Source of the DNA: a virus
DNA: 27,181 bases
IMG/VR virus record: IMGVR_UViG_3300017750_000087
Span: 1 to 27,181 of that record
Direction: 5' to 3' (one strand)
The notes beneath the pieces were generated by a model. It was not told the DNA's origin and made no database searches. It was given only the letters and a program-made list of their open reading frames with translations. The translations under genes were made by a program, and so were the position numbers. Positions within the stretch are counted from its first letter, which is position 1. Every line of letters begins with the position of its first letter. Of the stretch, positions 15,652 through 22,365 are shown piece after piece.

Positions 15652-17065
15652 ATCCTATTTCCTCCACTCCCATTGTATCTGCTAATCCTGCAGAGCTATC
15701 AATGCCTACGATGTTGCCATTCAAGTATGCTCCAATCTCTCCCCATCCTGATGTAAGGATGTTCACTTTGACAAACAAGGGGGTTTCGATTCTGATTGCT
15801 TCTCCTGGTAGCCATTTCCACTCGGCACAATATCTCTTGAAATCCTGATCAGTTAAATCACCACTCGTCATTTCAGTTATGGGGAAGTAATCGAATCCAT
15901 CTCGAACGCCTAGTTTCCACAACACATACAGGTTCGGCCCTTGAGCTAGATTCTGGAAGACCCGACCAGATAGAACCCTCATTATGCGATGCTTCGATAC
16001 GGGATTCAATAGCGCGACTTCTTCAATTGTATTCTCGTATGTCAGAATCCCTCGGGCATTACGCAATAGGAATGGATGGCCTGTTTCTTGATATTTCTCG
16101 CTATGATATGGCCGATCCAGAGCAATCATTGGTTTCGTAGCCCATTCGGGAATACCCTCAAATCTCTCCCTACGCTTTGCGAATGTCATTTGTGGATCAG
16201 AAGGGTCTAACCAATCAATCAACAAAAGAGGATTATCGCGCATTTCTGCATAGTCACAGAGATAGATACCTGGTTCAAGTCCAATGGCATCTGCCCACTT
16301 CTCTATCCAGTCATCATCATCAGGCAATTCATACCCCGATGCCGTGAAACCAATAGTTTCGTTTCCCCTGTGGATAGTGACCCATGCGCCCTCTACGGTT
16401 TCCAGAAGGCATTTGGTGAACGCAACCGTGCTAACGGACTCAACGAGCGTAGGTGTTGGGATGACAAGTGGCGAACCAACAAGGGGTCTTACTGCGGTAT
16501 AATCGAATGAATGCAATGACAAATCATTCACAGTATTACCTAAGCCCAGGAGATTAGCCGATGTTCTGATATGGTGGAATGGCTGATCATATGCCAATGC
16601 AAGAGCACCAATCACTTCCCTCCTCCTGATAGGGGCGGAACGAACGCTCAGGCGCATGAACAATGGATGAAGATCACGTTTGTTGATTCTATCAAACAGG
16701 GGTCTGATGAGCCATGCTCGAACCTCATTGTCATCACTAGCTAGTATCTTGGAGATTCTATCGACCACGCTCTTTGCATTACCTGTTGTCGTTTCTGTTT
16801 CCGATAGTTGGACAAGATGGGCAATAGGGTCAGGGTTCGGTTCAATCTCACTTGGATATGCATTAGTAAGCAAGTAATATATCTCCCTGAAATCCTCATC
16901 ACTTAGCCGATTGCCATTGAGGCTTCGAGGATAGAAGTATGCTATGACTGTCCAGGGGTCAGTCATAGAGGCTCGCAGATTGTTCGCTACTATCTCTGCC
17001 CTATTCCTCAACTTGTATGCAGCCATGACTCGCCAGGATTCTGCAAGAGAACGATACGAGAGCAT
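15626..17065 (-). CDS. ATP-dependent DNA ligase homologue lacking the catalytic Lys
   Basis: This is a 479-aa protein; ATG 17065 lies behind GGAGGGG. The N-terminal ~200 residues follow the archaeal ligase DNA-binding domain ('EVRAWLIRPLFDRI', 'RREVIGALALAYD', 'HIRTSANLLGLGNTVNDLS', 'RPLVGSPLVIPTPTLVES'). The nucleotidyltransferase part shows the usual strand order, with 'VTIHRGNETIGFTASGYELP' as the region after motif I and 'LLLIDWLDP...FAKRRERFEGI' as motif IIIa. But the motif I K-x-D-G is T-V-E-G (residues 223-226), the following Arg is Trp228, and no E-G-x-x-x-K motif IV is seen. It is therefore a probable pseudo-ligase, perhaps a nick-binding or clamp-binding factor. Confidence 0.6.
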   Translation of the reverse strand: MLSYRSLAESWRVMAAYKLRNRAEIVANNLRASMTDPWTVIAYFYPRSLNGNRLSDEDFREIYYLLTNAYPSEIEPNPDPIAHLVQLSETETTTGNAKSVVDRISKILASDDNEVRAWLIRPLFDRINKRDLHPLFMRLSVRSAPIRRREVIGALALAYDQPFHHIRTSANLLGLGNTVNDLSLHSFDYTAVRPLVGSPLVIPTPTLVESVSTVAFTKCLLETVEGAWVTIHRGNETIGFTASGYELPDDDDWIEKWADAIGLEPGIYLCDYAEMRDNPLLLIDWLDPSDPQMTFAKRRERFEGIPEWATKPMIALDRPYHSEKYQETGHPFLLRNARGILTYENTIEEVALLNPVSKHRIMRVLSGRVFQNLAQGPNLYVLWKLGVRDGFDYFPITEMTSGDLTDQDFKRYCAEWKWLPGEAIRIETPLFVKVNILTSGWGEIGAYLNGNIVGIDSSAGLADTMGVEEIGYVGDSQPG

Positions 17066-17068
17066 CTT

Positions 17069-17212
17069 TCACCCCTCCTCTTTTGCAATCTGCGGATGTG
17101 GCTTAATGTCCCAAAAGGCAGATTGAACCCAATGAATCTCACAGAGATGGTAGTGCTTATGCCATGCCACTGGAGGCTCTAGGCAAGAGTGGATGTGACA
17201 CATCCCCTTCAT
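17069..17212 (-). CDS. Cys/His-rich microprotein
   Basis: This is a 47-aa gene starting at ATG 17212, one base past the upstream stop, with GGAAGAG before it. C-H-x-H-x-x-C (residues 5-10), then paired His and 'LCEIHW', suggest one or two zinc sites. Its last codons (AKEEG) overlap the GAGGAGGGG ribosome binding site of the ligase-like gene. Function unknown. Confidence 0.65.
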   Translation of the reverse strand: MKGMCHIHSCLEPPVAWHKHYHLCEIHWVQSAFWDIKPHPQIAKEEG

Positions 17213-17213
17213 G

Positions 17214-17603
17214 TCACTCTTCCTCAGTCCAATTGCTCGTCACGTCATCATACAGCTCTTGGTCTTGGAGTATCTCCATAATTGCATCTTTGCCCTTGTA
17301 GGTCATGAACCATCGCTTGCGAGATGATGTAGTCATGGCTCTGACTCTTCGCCCATCTAGTAGATCTCCCGAGATGTTCTGCAAGAGTGAGATGGAAACC
17401 TTGTTCCCTGTCGCATTTGATATGATGTAGCAGCAATCGAATGCCAATGTGACATAGGAGCGATTGGCAAAAAGCCTAGCATGGTTCCACAGATCGAATG
17501 CCAAATTGGCAATGACTACATGATCCTCAACTGATTTCTCACAAATGTCAAGTATCAACTTGTGATGATATTCCAGAAATTCATCAAGAGTTTCAAACTT
17601 CAT
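17214..17603 (-). CDS. Helical hypothetical protein
   Basis: This is a 129-aa protein starting at an ATGA overlap (17603). Mostly alpha-helical; the first ~60 residues are hydrophobic/charged helices with His and two adjacent Cys ('AFDCCYIIS'). A basic stretch near residue 100 ('SSRKRWFMTYKGKD') could touch DNA. It ends with three Glu codons that supply the next ribosome binding site. No family recognised. Confidence 0.65.
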   Translation of the reverse strand: MKFETLDEFLEYHHKLILDICEKSVEDHVVIANLAFDLWNHARLFANRSYVTLAFDCCYIISNATGNKVSISLLQNISGDLLDGRRVRAMTTSSRKRWFMTYKGKDAIMEILQDQELYDDVTSNWTEEE

Positions 17604-17899
17604 TCAACATCATCCTCCATCTCAATCAATGGCTCTGGTATCTCGGTGTCCCAGGCATTCTCATCCTCTATGATCTCAGAGAGGGAATCACGGAGAGTCC
17701 TCGCTTCATTCCTAGTCAAGAAGAACCCGATGCGCGTATATCCCGTATGTCCCGTCTTCGATGGGACTACTCTGAACATCCTGAGATTCAAGACTCGGGA
17801 TTTGAATGCGTTTGACGTGACTACATGGAGCTGCTCACCCATGTGACAAGTCGTTTCAATCTCTTCATGCACCGTATTGTTGTAATTGTGTTGCGCCAT
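17600..17899 (-). CDS. Hypothetical protein
   Basis: This is a 99-aa protein; ATG 17899 lies 4 nt behind GAGTGG. The middle looks like a small beta sheet ('QLHVVTSNAFKSRVLNLRMFRVVPS', split by turns), followed by a helix ('TRNEARTLRDSLSEIIEDE') and an acidic tail. A variant of the recurrent promoter-like motif (AGAGTGTTTTAAC) ends 26 nt upstream. No family recognised. Confidence 0.65.
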   Translation of the reverse strand: MAQHNYNNTVHEEIETTCHMGEQLHVVTSNAFKSRVLNLRMFRVVPSKTGHTGYTRIGFFLTRNEARTLRDSLSEIIEDENAWDTEIPEPLIEMEDDVE

Positions 17900-17910
17900 A
17901 ATACCACTCT

Positions 17911-18012
17911 CTACTTCGTTGCCTTGTTAAAACACTCTTCTCTATCACATACATTATGCCCATCTACACACCCTGTCGCTTTATCCCTGCAAAACGAACA
18001 GAGCATACTCAT
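17911..18012 (-). CDS. Zinc-ribbon microprotein
   Basis: This is a 33-aa gene with an ATGA overlap at 18012 to the upstream gene. CSFC at residues 5-8, Cys15, Cys22 and Cys27 give a zinc-ribbon-like pattern. It fills an otherwise empty gap. The AGAGTGTTTTAAC motif lies in its last codons. Confidence 0.5.
   Translation of the reverse strand: MSMLCSFCRDKATGCVDGHNVCDREECFNKATK
17926..17938 (-). promoter_or_regulatory. Recurrent motif, variant AGAGTGTTTTAAC
   Basis: A variant with one base fewer between AGTGTT and TAAC, 26 nt before ATG 17899. Confidence 0.4.
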
Positions 18013-18308
18013 TCCTCAGAATCATCACTCTTTAGGATCAGGTCTTCTGAATTGATTATCTCGACTGATTGCAATAGCGCATGAACGAGAGCCTTTCGAG
18101 TCTGTGAATCTCTCTTCTTCTTGGCTTTCCAGGCTTTGTATTCCTGCCTGTGAGAGTCGATTGGGCTATTCTTCTTACTAGCCATACTCAACCCCCTGAT
18201 GCTTGGTCTGAAATGATTGATGAGTTTCCATCCATCTTTGTAATCCTCGCTATACTCAATCGTCCACTTTTTTCCGTCAATTATCAATTCCTCAATTTTT
18301 ATCTCCAT
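18009..18308 (-). CDS. Small basic/acidic hypothetical protein
   Basis: This is a 99-aa protein. ATG 18308 lies 6 nt behind AGGAGGA; ATG 18314 (ATGA overlap) would add two residues. The N-terminal ~40 residues form a beta hairpin-like domain ('IKIEELIIDGKKWTIEYSEDY'), followed by a Lys/Arg-rich helix ('RQEYKAWKAKKKRDSQTRKAL') and an acidic end. It may bind nucleic acid through the basic helix. No family recognised. Confidence 0.6.
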   Translation of the reverse strand: MEIKIEELIIDGKKWTIEYSEDYKDGWKLINHFRPSIRGLSMASKKNSPIDSHRQEYKAWKAKKKRDSQTRKALVHALLQSVEIINSEDLILKSDDSEE

Positions 18309-18310
18309 CT

Positions 18311-18487
18311 TCATTCCTCCTCTGTTCTATCCCATAGAGCTGCTGTTGATCTGTTCCGAATCCCTGCCCAGCATTGAGTTAATTGCATCGTGCCTAACCT
18401 CGGCCTCGCCATCTCTCCCAGGATTCGATTTGTCCTCTGTTGTTCTTCGAGAATCTTTCTCAATAACTCCTCAAATTCCTTTAGCAT
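18311..18487 (-). CDS. Coiled-coil microprotein
   Basis: This is a 58-aa gene; ATG 18487 lies 5 nt behind GGAGGAG. The first ~28 residues have a heptad pattern (FEELLRKILEEQQRTNRILGEM), suggesting a coiled coil and oligomerisation. The rest is Arg-rich. It ends in three Glu codons, the ribosome binding site of the next gene. Function unknown. Confidence 0.55.
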   Translation of the reverse strand: MLKEFEELLRKILEEQQRTNRILGEMARPRLGTMQLTQCWAGIRNRSTAALWDRTEEE

Positions 18488-18489
18488 AA

Positions 18490-18981
18490 TCACTCCTCCT
18501 CTTCTTTCTGCGCTTTCAGAGTCGCGCCTCTGTCATCAATGACGACATGGAGATCGTGCCAATCCTTCGTGAATCCCTTCTTGCCGCATACCGGACATTC
18601 GCCATCCGTCAGCTTGTAGTATGTCTGCTCAACGGCGATTGGCTCCACTCTTGCTATCGCACCGCACTTCTTGTTGCATACTGCTACATCTCCAATCCTA
18701 TCCTCTGGAACGGTAAATTCGCCATCAAAGGTGAATGCTCTTTCGACCTTCATCTCCATCTCCCATCCAATTTCCCTAGCTAGTGTGGCAAGGTAATCGT
18801 GATGATCGAAGAGGCTTCTCTCATCCCCTGGTGTGGCTCTATCAATGTGAATCTCCGTCAGAGTCATCTCCTTGAGATCGGTTCGCACATACGTCCCTAC
18901 TCCTTCGAGAGTCCAGACTCCTCCTATTCGGAGGCTATTCCATAAGCGCAAGCACCATTCGACTTCATCCTGGAAGGTCAT
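18490..18981 (-). CDS. Hypothetical protein with C-terminal zinc ribbon
   Basis: This is a 163-aa protein. ATG 18981 lies 5 nt behind GGGAGTGG and overlaps the upstream stop (ATGA); a longer frame to 19014 would bury the upstream microgene. The N-terminal two thirds are a mixed fold without a recognised family. C-x3-C (VCNKKC) and CPVC about 26 residues later make a zinc ribbon. The tail is four Glu, coding the ribosome binding site for the next gene. Confidence 0.7.
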   Translation of the reverse strand: MTFQDEVEWCLRLWNSLRIGGVWTLEGVGTYVRTDLKEMTLTEIHIDRATPGDERSLFDHHDYLATLAREIGWEMEMKVERAFTFDGEFTVPEDRIGDVAVCNKKCGAIARVEPIAVEQTYYKLTDGECPVCGKKGFTKDWHDLHVVIDDRGATLKAQKEEEE

Positions 18982-19118
18982 TCTACCCACTCCCATTTCC
19001 TGCATTGGGGGCATCGCCTGATCGGCCTCTTCTCCTTAGTGATAATGTCATATCTCTCATCTCCTTCTTTCATCCTCGCACCACATGGTTCACACCATTC
19101 GACTTCTTCTTCACTCAC
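18978..19118 (-). CDS. Zinc-ribbon microprotein
   Basis: This 46-aa gene uses a GTG start (19118) in a GTGA overlap and ends in an ATGA overlap. CEPC near residue 9 and CPQC near residue 36 are spaced as in a zinc ribbon, with Lys/Arg-rich sequence between. Both junctions and the motif support a real gene. Confidence 0.65.
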   Translation of the reverse strand: MSEEEVEWCEPCGARMKEGDERYDIITKEKRPIRRCPQCRKWEWVE

Positions 19119-19423
19119 GTTTCCCACTCCAGGTCATTGTCAGACATGGTTGCTATTTCACGAAGGTATCTCCTCACACGGAACCTCGCTCCTCGCTTCT
19201 TCTCCTTCTCGTAGTATGCAATCCATCCTTCTGCGGTCTTCAATCTCGAATCAACAATGTCCAGCCTCTCAGCTTTCTCAACACCGGCCAACGCAGTAAA
19301 TTGCTCTGAACCAAGCAACCCACCTCTTTCTGATCTAATCTCGGCTATCGTTTCTAACCAGGGCTTACTGAGCATCCTGTATCTCCTCTCACGGGCATAA
19401 GCATCTCTTCTATGGTCTGCCAT
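19115..19423 (-). CDS. Basic helical hypothetical protein
   Basis: This is a 102-aa protein; ATG 19423 follows a 40-nt intergenic gap. It is rich in Arg and Glu and almost entirely helical. There is no strong ribosome binding site, but a TGTTCATAAC motif ends 27 nt before ATG if counted from its final TTCA, so translation may be leaderless. It probably starts a transcription unit of small genes. Function unknown. Confidence 0.65.
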   Translation of the reverse strand: MADHRRDAYARERRYRMLSKPWLETIAEIRSERGGLLGSEQFTALAGVEKAERLDIVDSRLKTAEGWIAYYEKEKKRGARFRVRRYLREIATMSDNDLEWET

Positions 19424-19450
19424 CGTCCATAGCGTAGTGCGTTATCGTTA

Positions 19451-19460
19451 TGAACACATT
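19451..19460 (-). promoter_or_regulatory. Recurrent motif, variant AATGTGTTCA
   Basis: TGTTCATAACG core in a true intergenic gap, 27 nt before ATG 19423. It is the only non-coding copy, which argues for a regulatory role. Confidence 0.55.
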
Positions 19461-19463
19461 ACC

Positions 19464-19709
19464 TCAGAAGTCCTCGAACGGTTCCTTTTCCTCATCTTCA
19501 GCCGCACACCACCATGCCCAATCAAGTCCCTCGGGAATGAATTGTAAGACCTGGGGGTCTTCTTCACCGATATGCCACACTCTGTATGTCGAACCATCAT
19601 CCACTTCAAATGACATAGGGAATGCAGGTTGCATACGACCCTCGGACAAGAACAACGACTCCATGAGCTGCTCATCGCCTCGTGGAATCGTGATCTTCAA
19701 GACAGTCAT
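19464..19709 (-). CDS. Acidic hypothetical protein
   Basis: This is an 81-aa protein starting at an ATGA overlap (19709). It begins with a beta strand ('TVLKITIPRG') and has 'FEVDDGSTYRVWHIG' and an acidic, Trp-containing C-terminus ('LDWAWWCAAEDEEKE'). No family recognised. Confidence 0.65.
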   Translation of the reverse strand: MTVLKITIPRGDEQLMESLFLSEGRMQPAFPMSFEVDDGSTYRVWHIGEEDPQVLQFIPEGLDWAWWCAAEDEEKEPFEDF

Positions 19710-19966
19710 ACGCTCGCCTTCTTGGTTAGGATTTTGTATGCTTCTTTAGCAGGTGCATCTATGATGATGGGATCCTGGTCGTTCTCCTCTGCATGAATCA
19801 CCCATCGGGTAGTCCTCATGCCATTGATCATGAATGACGGCCTCATCAGCAACGAGAACGGGGGTTTGCCTATGGCATGACCTGCGCCCGCCCATACTAA
19901 CTTTGCTCGCTTTGGCTTTGGTCTGGATGTCCATGTCTTCTCTGTTGGCCCAGGCACACTACTCAC
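19706..19966 (-). CDS. Hypothetical protein
   Basis: This is an 86-aa protein with a GTG start (19966) overlapping the upstream stop (GTGA), behind AAGGA. The N-terminal 25 residues are basic and Pro-rich; the C-terminal part has short strands ('RWVIHAEEND', 'PIIIDAPAKEAY'). No family recognised. Confidence 0.6.
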   Translation of the reverse strand: MSSVPGPTEKTWTSRPKPKRAKLVWAGAGHAIGKPPFSLLMRPSFMINGMRTTRWVIHAEENDQDPIIIDAPAKEAYKILTKKASV

Positions 19967-20163
19967 TCCTTCAAGTCCTCACACGGAAGTCCTCTCAGTT
20001 GCAGTATCATCCTCTTGATTTGCAAACGAGCCTCATCGACTTTACCGTCTTCTAGCCTAGCATCCAATACATTGAGCATCCCGACTAATGCCTCCATGTT
20101 CAATGAAATTCTTTCTAGTGGATTCGGTTGCACACCGAACCTCTTCCACCAATGATCACTCAT
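19963..20163 (-). CDS. Small helical hypothetical protein
   Basis: This is a 66-aa protein starting at a TGATG overlap (20163). A long amphipathic helical region covers residues ~20-58 ('MEALVGMLNVLDARLEDG', 'DEARLQIKRMILQL'). It ends in 'EDLKE', whose codons form the ribosome binding site of the next gene. Confidence 0.6.
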   Translation of the reverse strand: MSDHWWKRFGVQPNPLERISLNMEALVGMLNVLDARLEDGKVDEARLQIKRMILQLRGLPCEDLKE

Positions 20164-20375
20164 CAGAATCCCTCCAAAGCCCTTCTTCTCCAGGCGTTGC
20201 GTTGTCTAATGTCTAATCCTCTAAGGTCATAGGTGGACGAGCCATAGCGATTCTTGACGACATACGGAAGCGCACCGCCCTTCAGCTTCTTGTGCTTGAT
20301 CACGGTGATTCCTGTCTCATCGTTGCGCCACTTGTATCGGCGGTTCGACTTGGTTAGGTAAGTCTCGTCAGTCAT
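20163..20375 (-). CDS. Small basic protein
   Basis: This is a 70-aa protein starting at a TAATG overlap (20375), behind GAGGGCG. It is very basic, with a hairpin-like centre ('YKWRNDETGITVIKHKKL') and an Arg-rich C-terminus ('RQRNAWRRRALEGF'). It is likely nucleic-acid binding. No family recognised. Confidence 0.65.
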   Translation of the reverse strand: MTDETYLTKSNRRYKWRNDETGITVIKHKKLKGGALPYVVKNRYGSSTYDLRGLDIRQRNAWRRRALEGF

Positions 20376-20500
20376 TATATCGCCCTCTTTTGATCACCCT
20401 GGAAGTAGCAGGTTATGCACCTCAATGGATCTTCGGATTGGATTAGGTTCTCCCCTATGGTTTGGTCACAACCTATGCATATGATTGGCCTGGGACTCAT
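20375..20500 (-). CDS. Zinc-ribbon microprotein
   Basis: This is a 41-aa gene with ATG 20500 in an ATGA overlap and its stop in a TAATG overlap. CIGC (residues 8-11) and CITC (28-31) form a compact zinc ribbon. Together with the next gene upstream it fills what would otherwise be a 213-nt gap. Confidence 0.65.
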   Translation of the reverse strand: MSPRPIICIGCDQTIGENLIQSEDPLRCITCYFQGDQKRAI

Positions 20501-20592
20501 TCTCCTAACACCTCATATCCATTTAACTTCAAACAATCACCACAACACACAATCGCATCGGGGTGACAGTCATGTCCTTCTATTGTCCTCAT
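20497..20592 (-). CDS. Cys-rich microprotein
   Basis: This is a 31-aa gene that overlaps both neighbours (ATGA at 20592 and ATGA at 20500). 'DCHPDAIVCCGDC' gives C-H...C-C-x-x-C, a probable zinc knuckle. The junctions support translation; function is unknown. Confidence 0.5.
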   Translation of the reverse strand: MRTIEGHDCHPDAIVCCGDCLKLNGYEVLGE

Positions 20593-21566
20593 GCAATCAC
20601 CCCAGGAAGGAAGTATCGGCAAGACCTGCGCTCGCCCTCCTTGCATACCTCACCCGTTGTAATCATGCTTTCCAGGATGGGCCTCCATGCCTCTTCATCA
20701 AGGTATATCGCCTTCTTGAGATAGCCGATGGTGCGCTTCTCATCACCCAGGGCTTCTTTGACGGTGGCAGCTACCTGCTCCCGCCTTGAGATCAAGGTGG
20801 AAGTGGCATTGACTACAGATGCCACCTCCGTTTCCCCCGAGGCTACAGGTGGTGAAACCGAGACAGAAGGGGATGCTTCTCTTGTAGTCACCTCGGTATT
20901 ACTTGGGGAATCTGCAAAGACGGTGTTGTAATCCGTCTGTGGGACTGGATGAGTGTTCTTCTGCTCCTCCTCCGTTGGTTGAGCTGTTGGACACTCGACT
21001 GATAGATTCAGAACGGGAGTCCCTCGGCTCTTGGACTTGAATTGCCTCTTGAGTGAGTTGAGAAATAGCGCAACCTCATCGGCATTGCGAACCTCTGGAA
21101 GTTTCGATTGATTGATCTTCAACCTGCCTTCATCAGTTTCCTCTATCCCTCTGTCGATGTAGGCATTGATTCTATCCTTCACAGTAGTCATAGCGTATTC
21201 TGTATCGCCACCGAATACTGAGATTAACTCTTGGAATAATACTCCTGCAATCTTCTGCCAGGGTATAGTAGCAGTAGTCACCTTGTCGGATAGACCAACA
21301 GGGATTGACACCATTGGGAGATCAGGGTCGTCTGCCTTGATGGTGAAAACTCCACCACCCATCTCAATCTTGATTTCGGCATCGCCCGTCTTCAAGGGTT
21401 GTTTGCCTCTCGCTTGACGCTCTGCTTTGTTCAAGTATAGCCCATGTTCGTCTTGAAAGCCATCAATCCCAATCTCTGCAAATGCCTTCAAGGCATAGAA
21501 CATTACCATTGGGTCGGTATTCAGTTTTGCTTCTTCAAATTCTTTTGTCATATTTTTCTTCGTCAT
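20589..21566 (-). CDS. Protein with C-terminal winged helix, unknown role
   Basis: This is a 325-aa protein. ATG 21566 lies 4 nt behind GGTGAT; in-frame GTGs up to 21578 are less likely. The N-terminal ~190 residues are a mixed domain with 'EIKIEMGGGVFTIKADDPDLPMV' and 'WQKIAGVLFQELISVFGG'. A Thr/Ser/Pro/Glu-rich linker (about 195-255) leads to a winged-helix-like C-terminus ('RREQVAATVKEALGDEKRTIGYLKKAIYLDE...CRYFLPG'). This architecture could suit a transcription regulator or a replication initiator-like protein. No family recognised. A GC-rich hairpin lies just upstream. Confidence 0.65.
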   Translation of the reverse strand: MTKKNMTKEFEEAKLNTDPMVMFYALKAFAEIGIDGFQDEHGLYLNKAERQARGKQPLKTGDAEIKIEMGGGVFTIKADDPDLPMVSIPVGLSDKVTTATIPWQKIAGVLFQELISVFGGDTEYAMTTVKDRINAYIDRGIEETDEGRLKINQSKLPEVRNADEVALFLNSLKRQFKSKSRGTPVLNLSVECPTAQPTEEEQKNTHPVPQTDYNTVFADSPSNTEVTTREASPSVSVSPPVASGETEVASVVNATSTLISRREQVAATVKEALGDEKRTIGYLKKAIYLDEEAWRPILESMITTGEVCKEGERRSCRYFLPGVIA

Positions 21567-21617
21567 CGGTATCACCACTTCCCCGCTTGGGGGATTAGTG
21601 AGGGGCGGTAGGGGTTA
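21567..21617. other. Short intergenic hairpin
   Basis: The 51-nt gap between two - strand genes holds a CCCC/GGGG inverted repeat with a 5-nt loop at 21581-21593. The run is followed on the - strand by the GGTGAT ribosome binding site. It could slow transcription or shape the 5' leader; no U-tract follows. Confidence 0.4.
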
Positions 21618-21761
21618 TTAAACCAATCGTTCTAATTTCCTTCTCTGTTGAGCTTTCCACTTCAAGTAGCACTTACCACACATGGGATTACGATCTGACC
21701 TGCCACCCATTGTATTGGTGGCGTTAATTTCTGTTCTGCATTTAGAGCATATGATGGGCAT
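21618..21761 (-). CDS. Zinc-ribbon microprotein
   Basis: This is a 47-aa gene; ATG 21761 lies behind CGGAG. CSKC (residues 5-8) and CGKC (28-31) form a treble-clef-like pair, and the C-terminus is Lys/Arg/Gln-rich. Probably nucleic-acid binding. Confidence 0.7.
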   Translation of the reverse strand: MPIICSKCRTEINATNTMGGRSDRNPMCGKCYLKWKAQQRRKLERLV

Positions 21762-21858
21762 GACTCCGAATGATGGTTCCTATTGATAAGTTGTTTGGGA
21801 GGAGGGGTATGTAAGGGGAAAGAAAACCCTTGAGTCGCCCCTCCCCCCGCGACAATTG
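21762..21858. other. Structured, GC-skewed intergenic region
   Basis: This 97-nt gap has no gene I can support. On the + strand it contains AAGGG (21813-21817) pairing with CCCTT (21827-21831) and GTCGC (21834-21838) pairing with GCGAC (21849-21853) around a C-rich loop. Two adjacent stem-loops could act as a terminator or processing site for the leftward transcript. Confidence 0.4.
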
Positions 21859-22095
21859 CTATTGCCCAGCATCCTCCGCCGCACGGGGTAATATCGACTC
21901 AAACCCGTCTTGTGAGATAGGGTTATTGAACACTCTCTCTGTTGATTGATTTAGAGCTGCCTTTTTGGCCCTTCTGATCAAACGGCAACACGTTCCGCAT
22001 CGGTGTATCTCCTTCTTTGCACTCGACTGAATCTTTCGATTGCATCCTGGTTCGATACAGATTCGTCTGAGATGTGTTTTGTATTGAGGAGGCAT
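21859..22095 (-). CDS. Zinc-finger protein
   Basis: This is a 78-aa protein; ATG 22095 overlaps the upstream stop as TGATG, with GAGGTGA 4 nt before it. 'RICIEPGC' and 'CGTC' about 20 residues later form a zinc finger, surrounded by basic residues. The C-terminus is acidic. A copy of the AGAGTGTTCA motif lies in its coding sequence (21927-21936). Likely nucleic-acid binding. Confidence 0.7.
   Translation of the reverse strand: MPPQYKTHLRRICIEPGCNRKIQSSAKKEIHRCGTCCRLIRRAKKAALNQSTERVFNNPISQDGFESILPRAAEDAGQ
21927..21936 (-). promoter_or_regulatory. Recurrent motif AGAGTGTTCA, copy 4
   Basis: An exact copy followed by ATAACCC, inside the zinc-finger gene 21859-22095. The next supported start (21761) is 165 nt away, so its target is unclear. 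Confidence 0.4.
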
Positions 22096-22364
22096 CACTT
22101 CACCTCGTAGTCCAGGTAGTCGTCTGCGAGTTTGTATATCTGCAAACTGTGCATCCCCATGACTCTTCGAGTTTCACCGACTAACTTGAAGCGAGGATCT
22201 TTAGCCAACACATTTGAGATTCGATTCATGGATTCTCCCCAATAGGTATTCTCTTTCAGATGCTCATAAATATCCGCAGTATCGGCCTCACCGACTTCTA
22301 GCAAATGCTTGATGATTGCCTTTCTCAAGCGTTTGGTTCTACCTGCGAATATCTTAGTGGGCAT
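22095..22364 (-). CDS. Winged-helix DNA-binding protein
   Basis: This is an 89-aa protein; ATG 22364 (one base after the chaperonin stop) is preferred over a start at 22397 inside the chaperonin gene. Residues ~10-65 form a winged helix: 'RLRKAIIKHLLEVGEADTA' (helices 1-2), 'DIYEHLKENTYWGESMNRISNVLA' (recognition region), then 'RFKLVGETR' as the wing. A transcription regulator or an architectural protein is likely. It is read through from the chaperonin transcript. Confidence 0.75.
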   Translation of the reverse strand: MPTKIFAGRTKRLRKAIIKHLLEVGEADTADIYEHLKENTYWGESMNRISNVLAKDPRFKLVGETRRVMGMHSLQIYKLADDYLDYEVK

Positions 22365-22365
22365 C

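Noticed and set aside
21840-21853. G-quadruplex on the - strand
   Set aside because: Only two long G runs are close together; the four-tract pattern with proper loops is not met.
21780-21872. Short - strand frame starting at ATG 21872 downstream of motif copy 4
   Set aside because: GGAGG is directly adjacent to the ATG, too close, and the peptide is a translation of the hairpin-rich GC tract.
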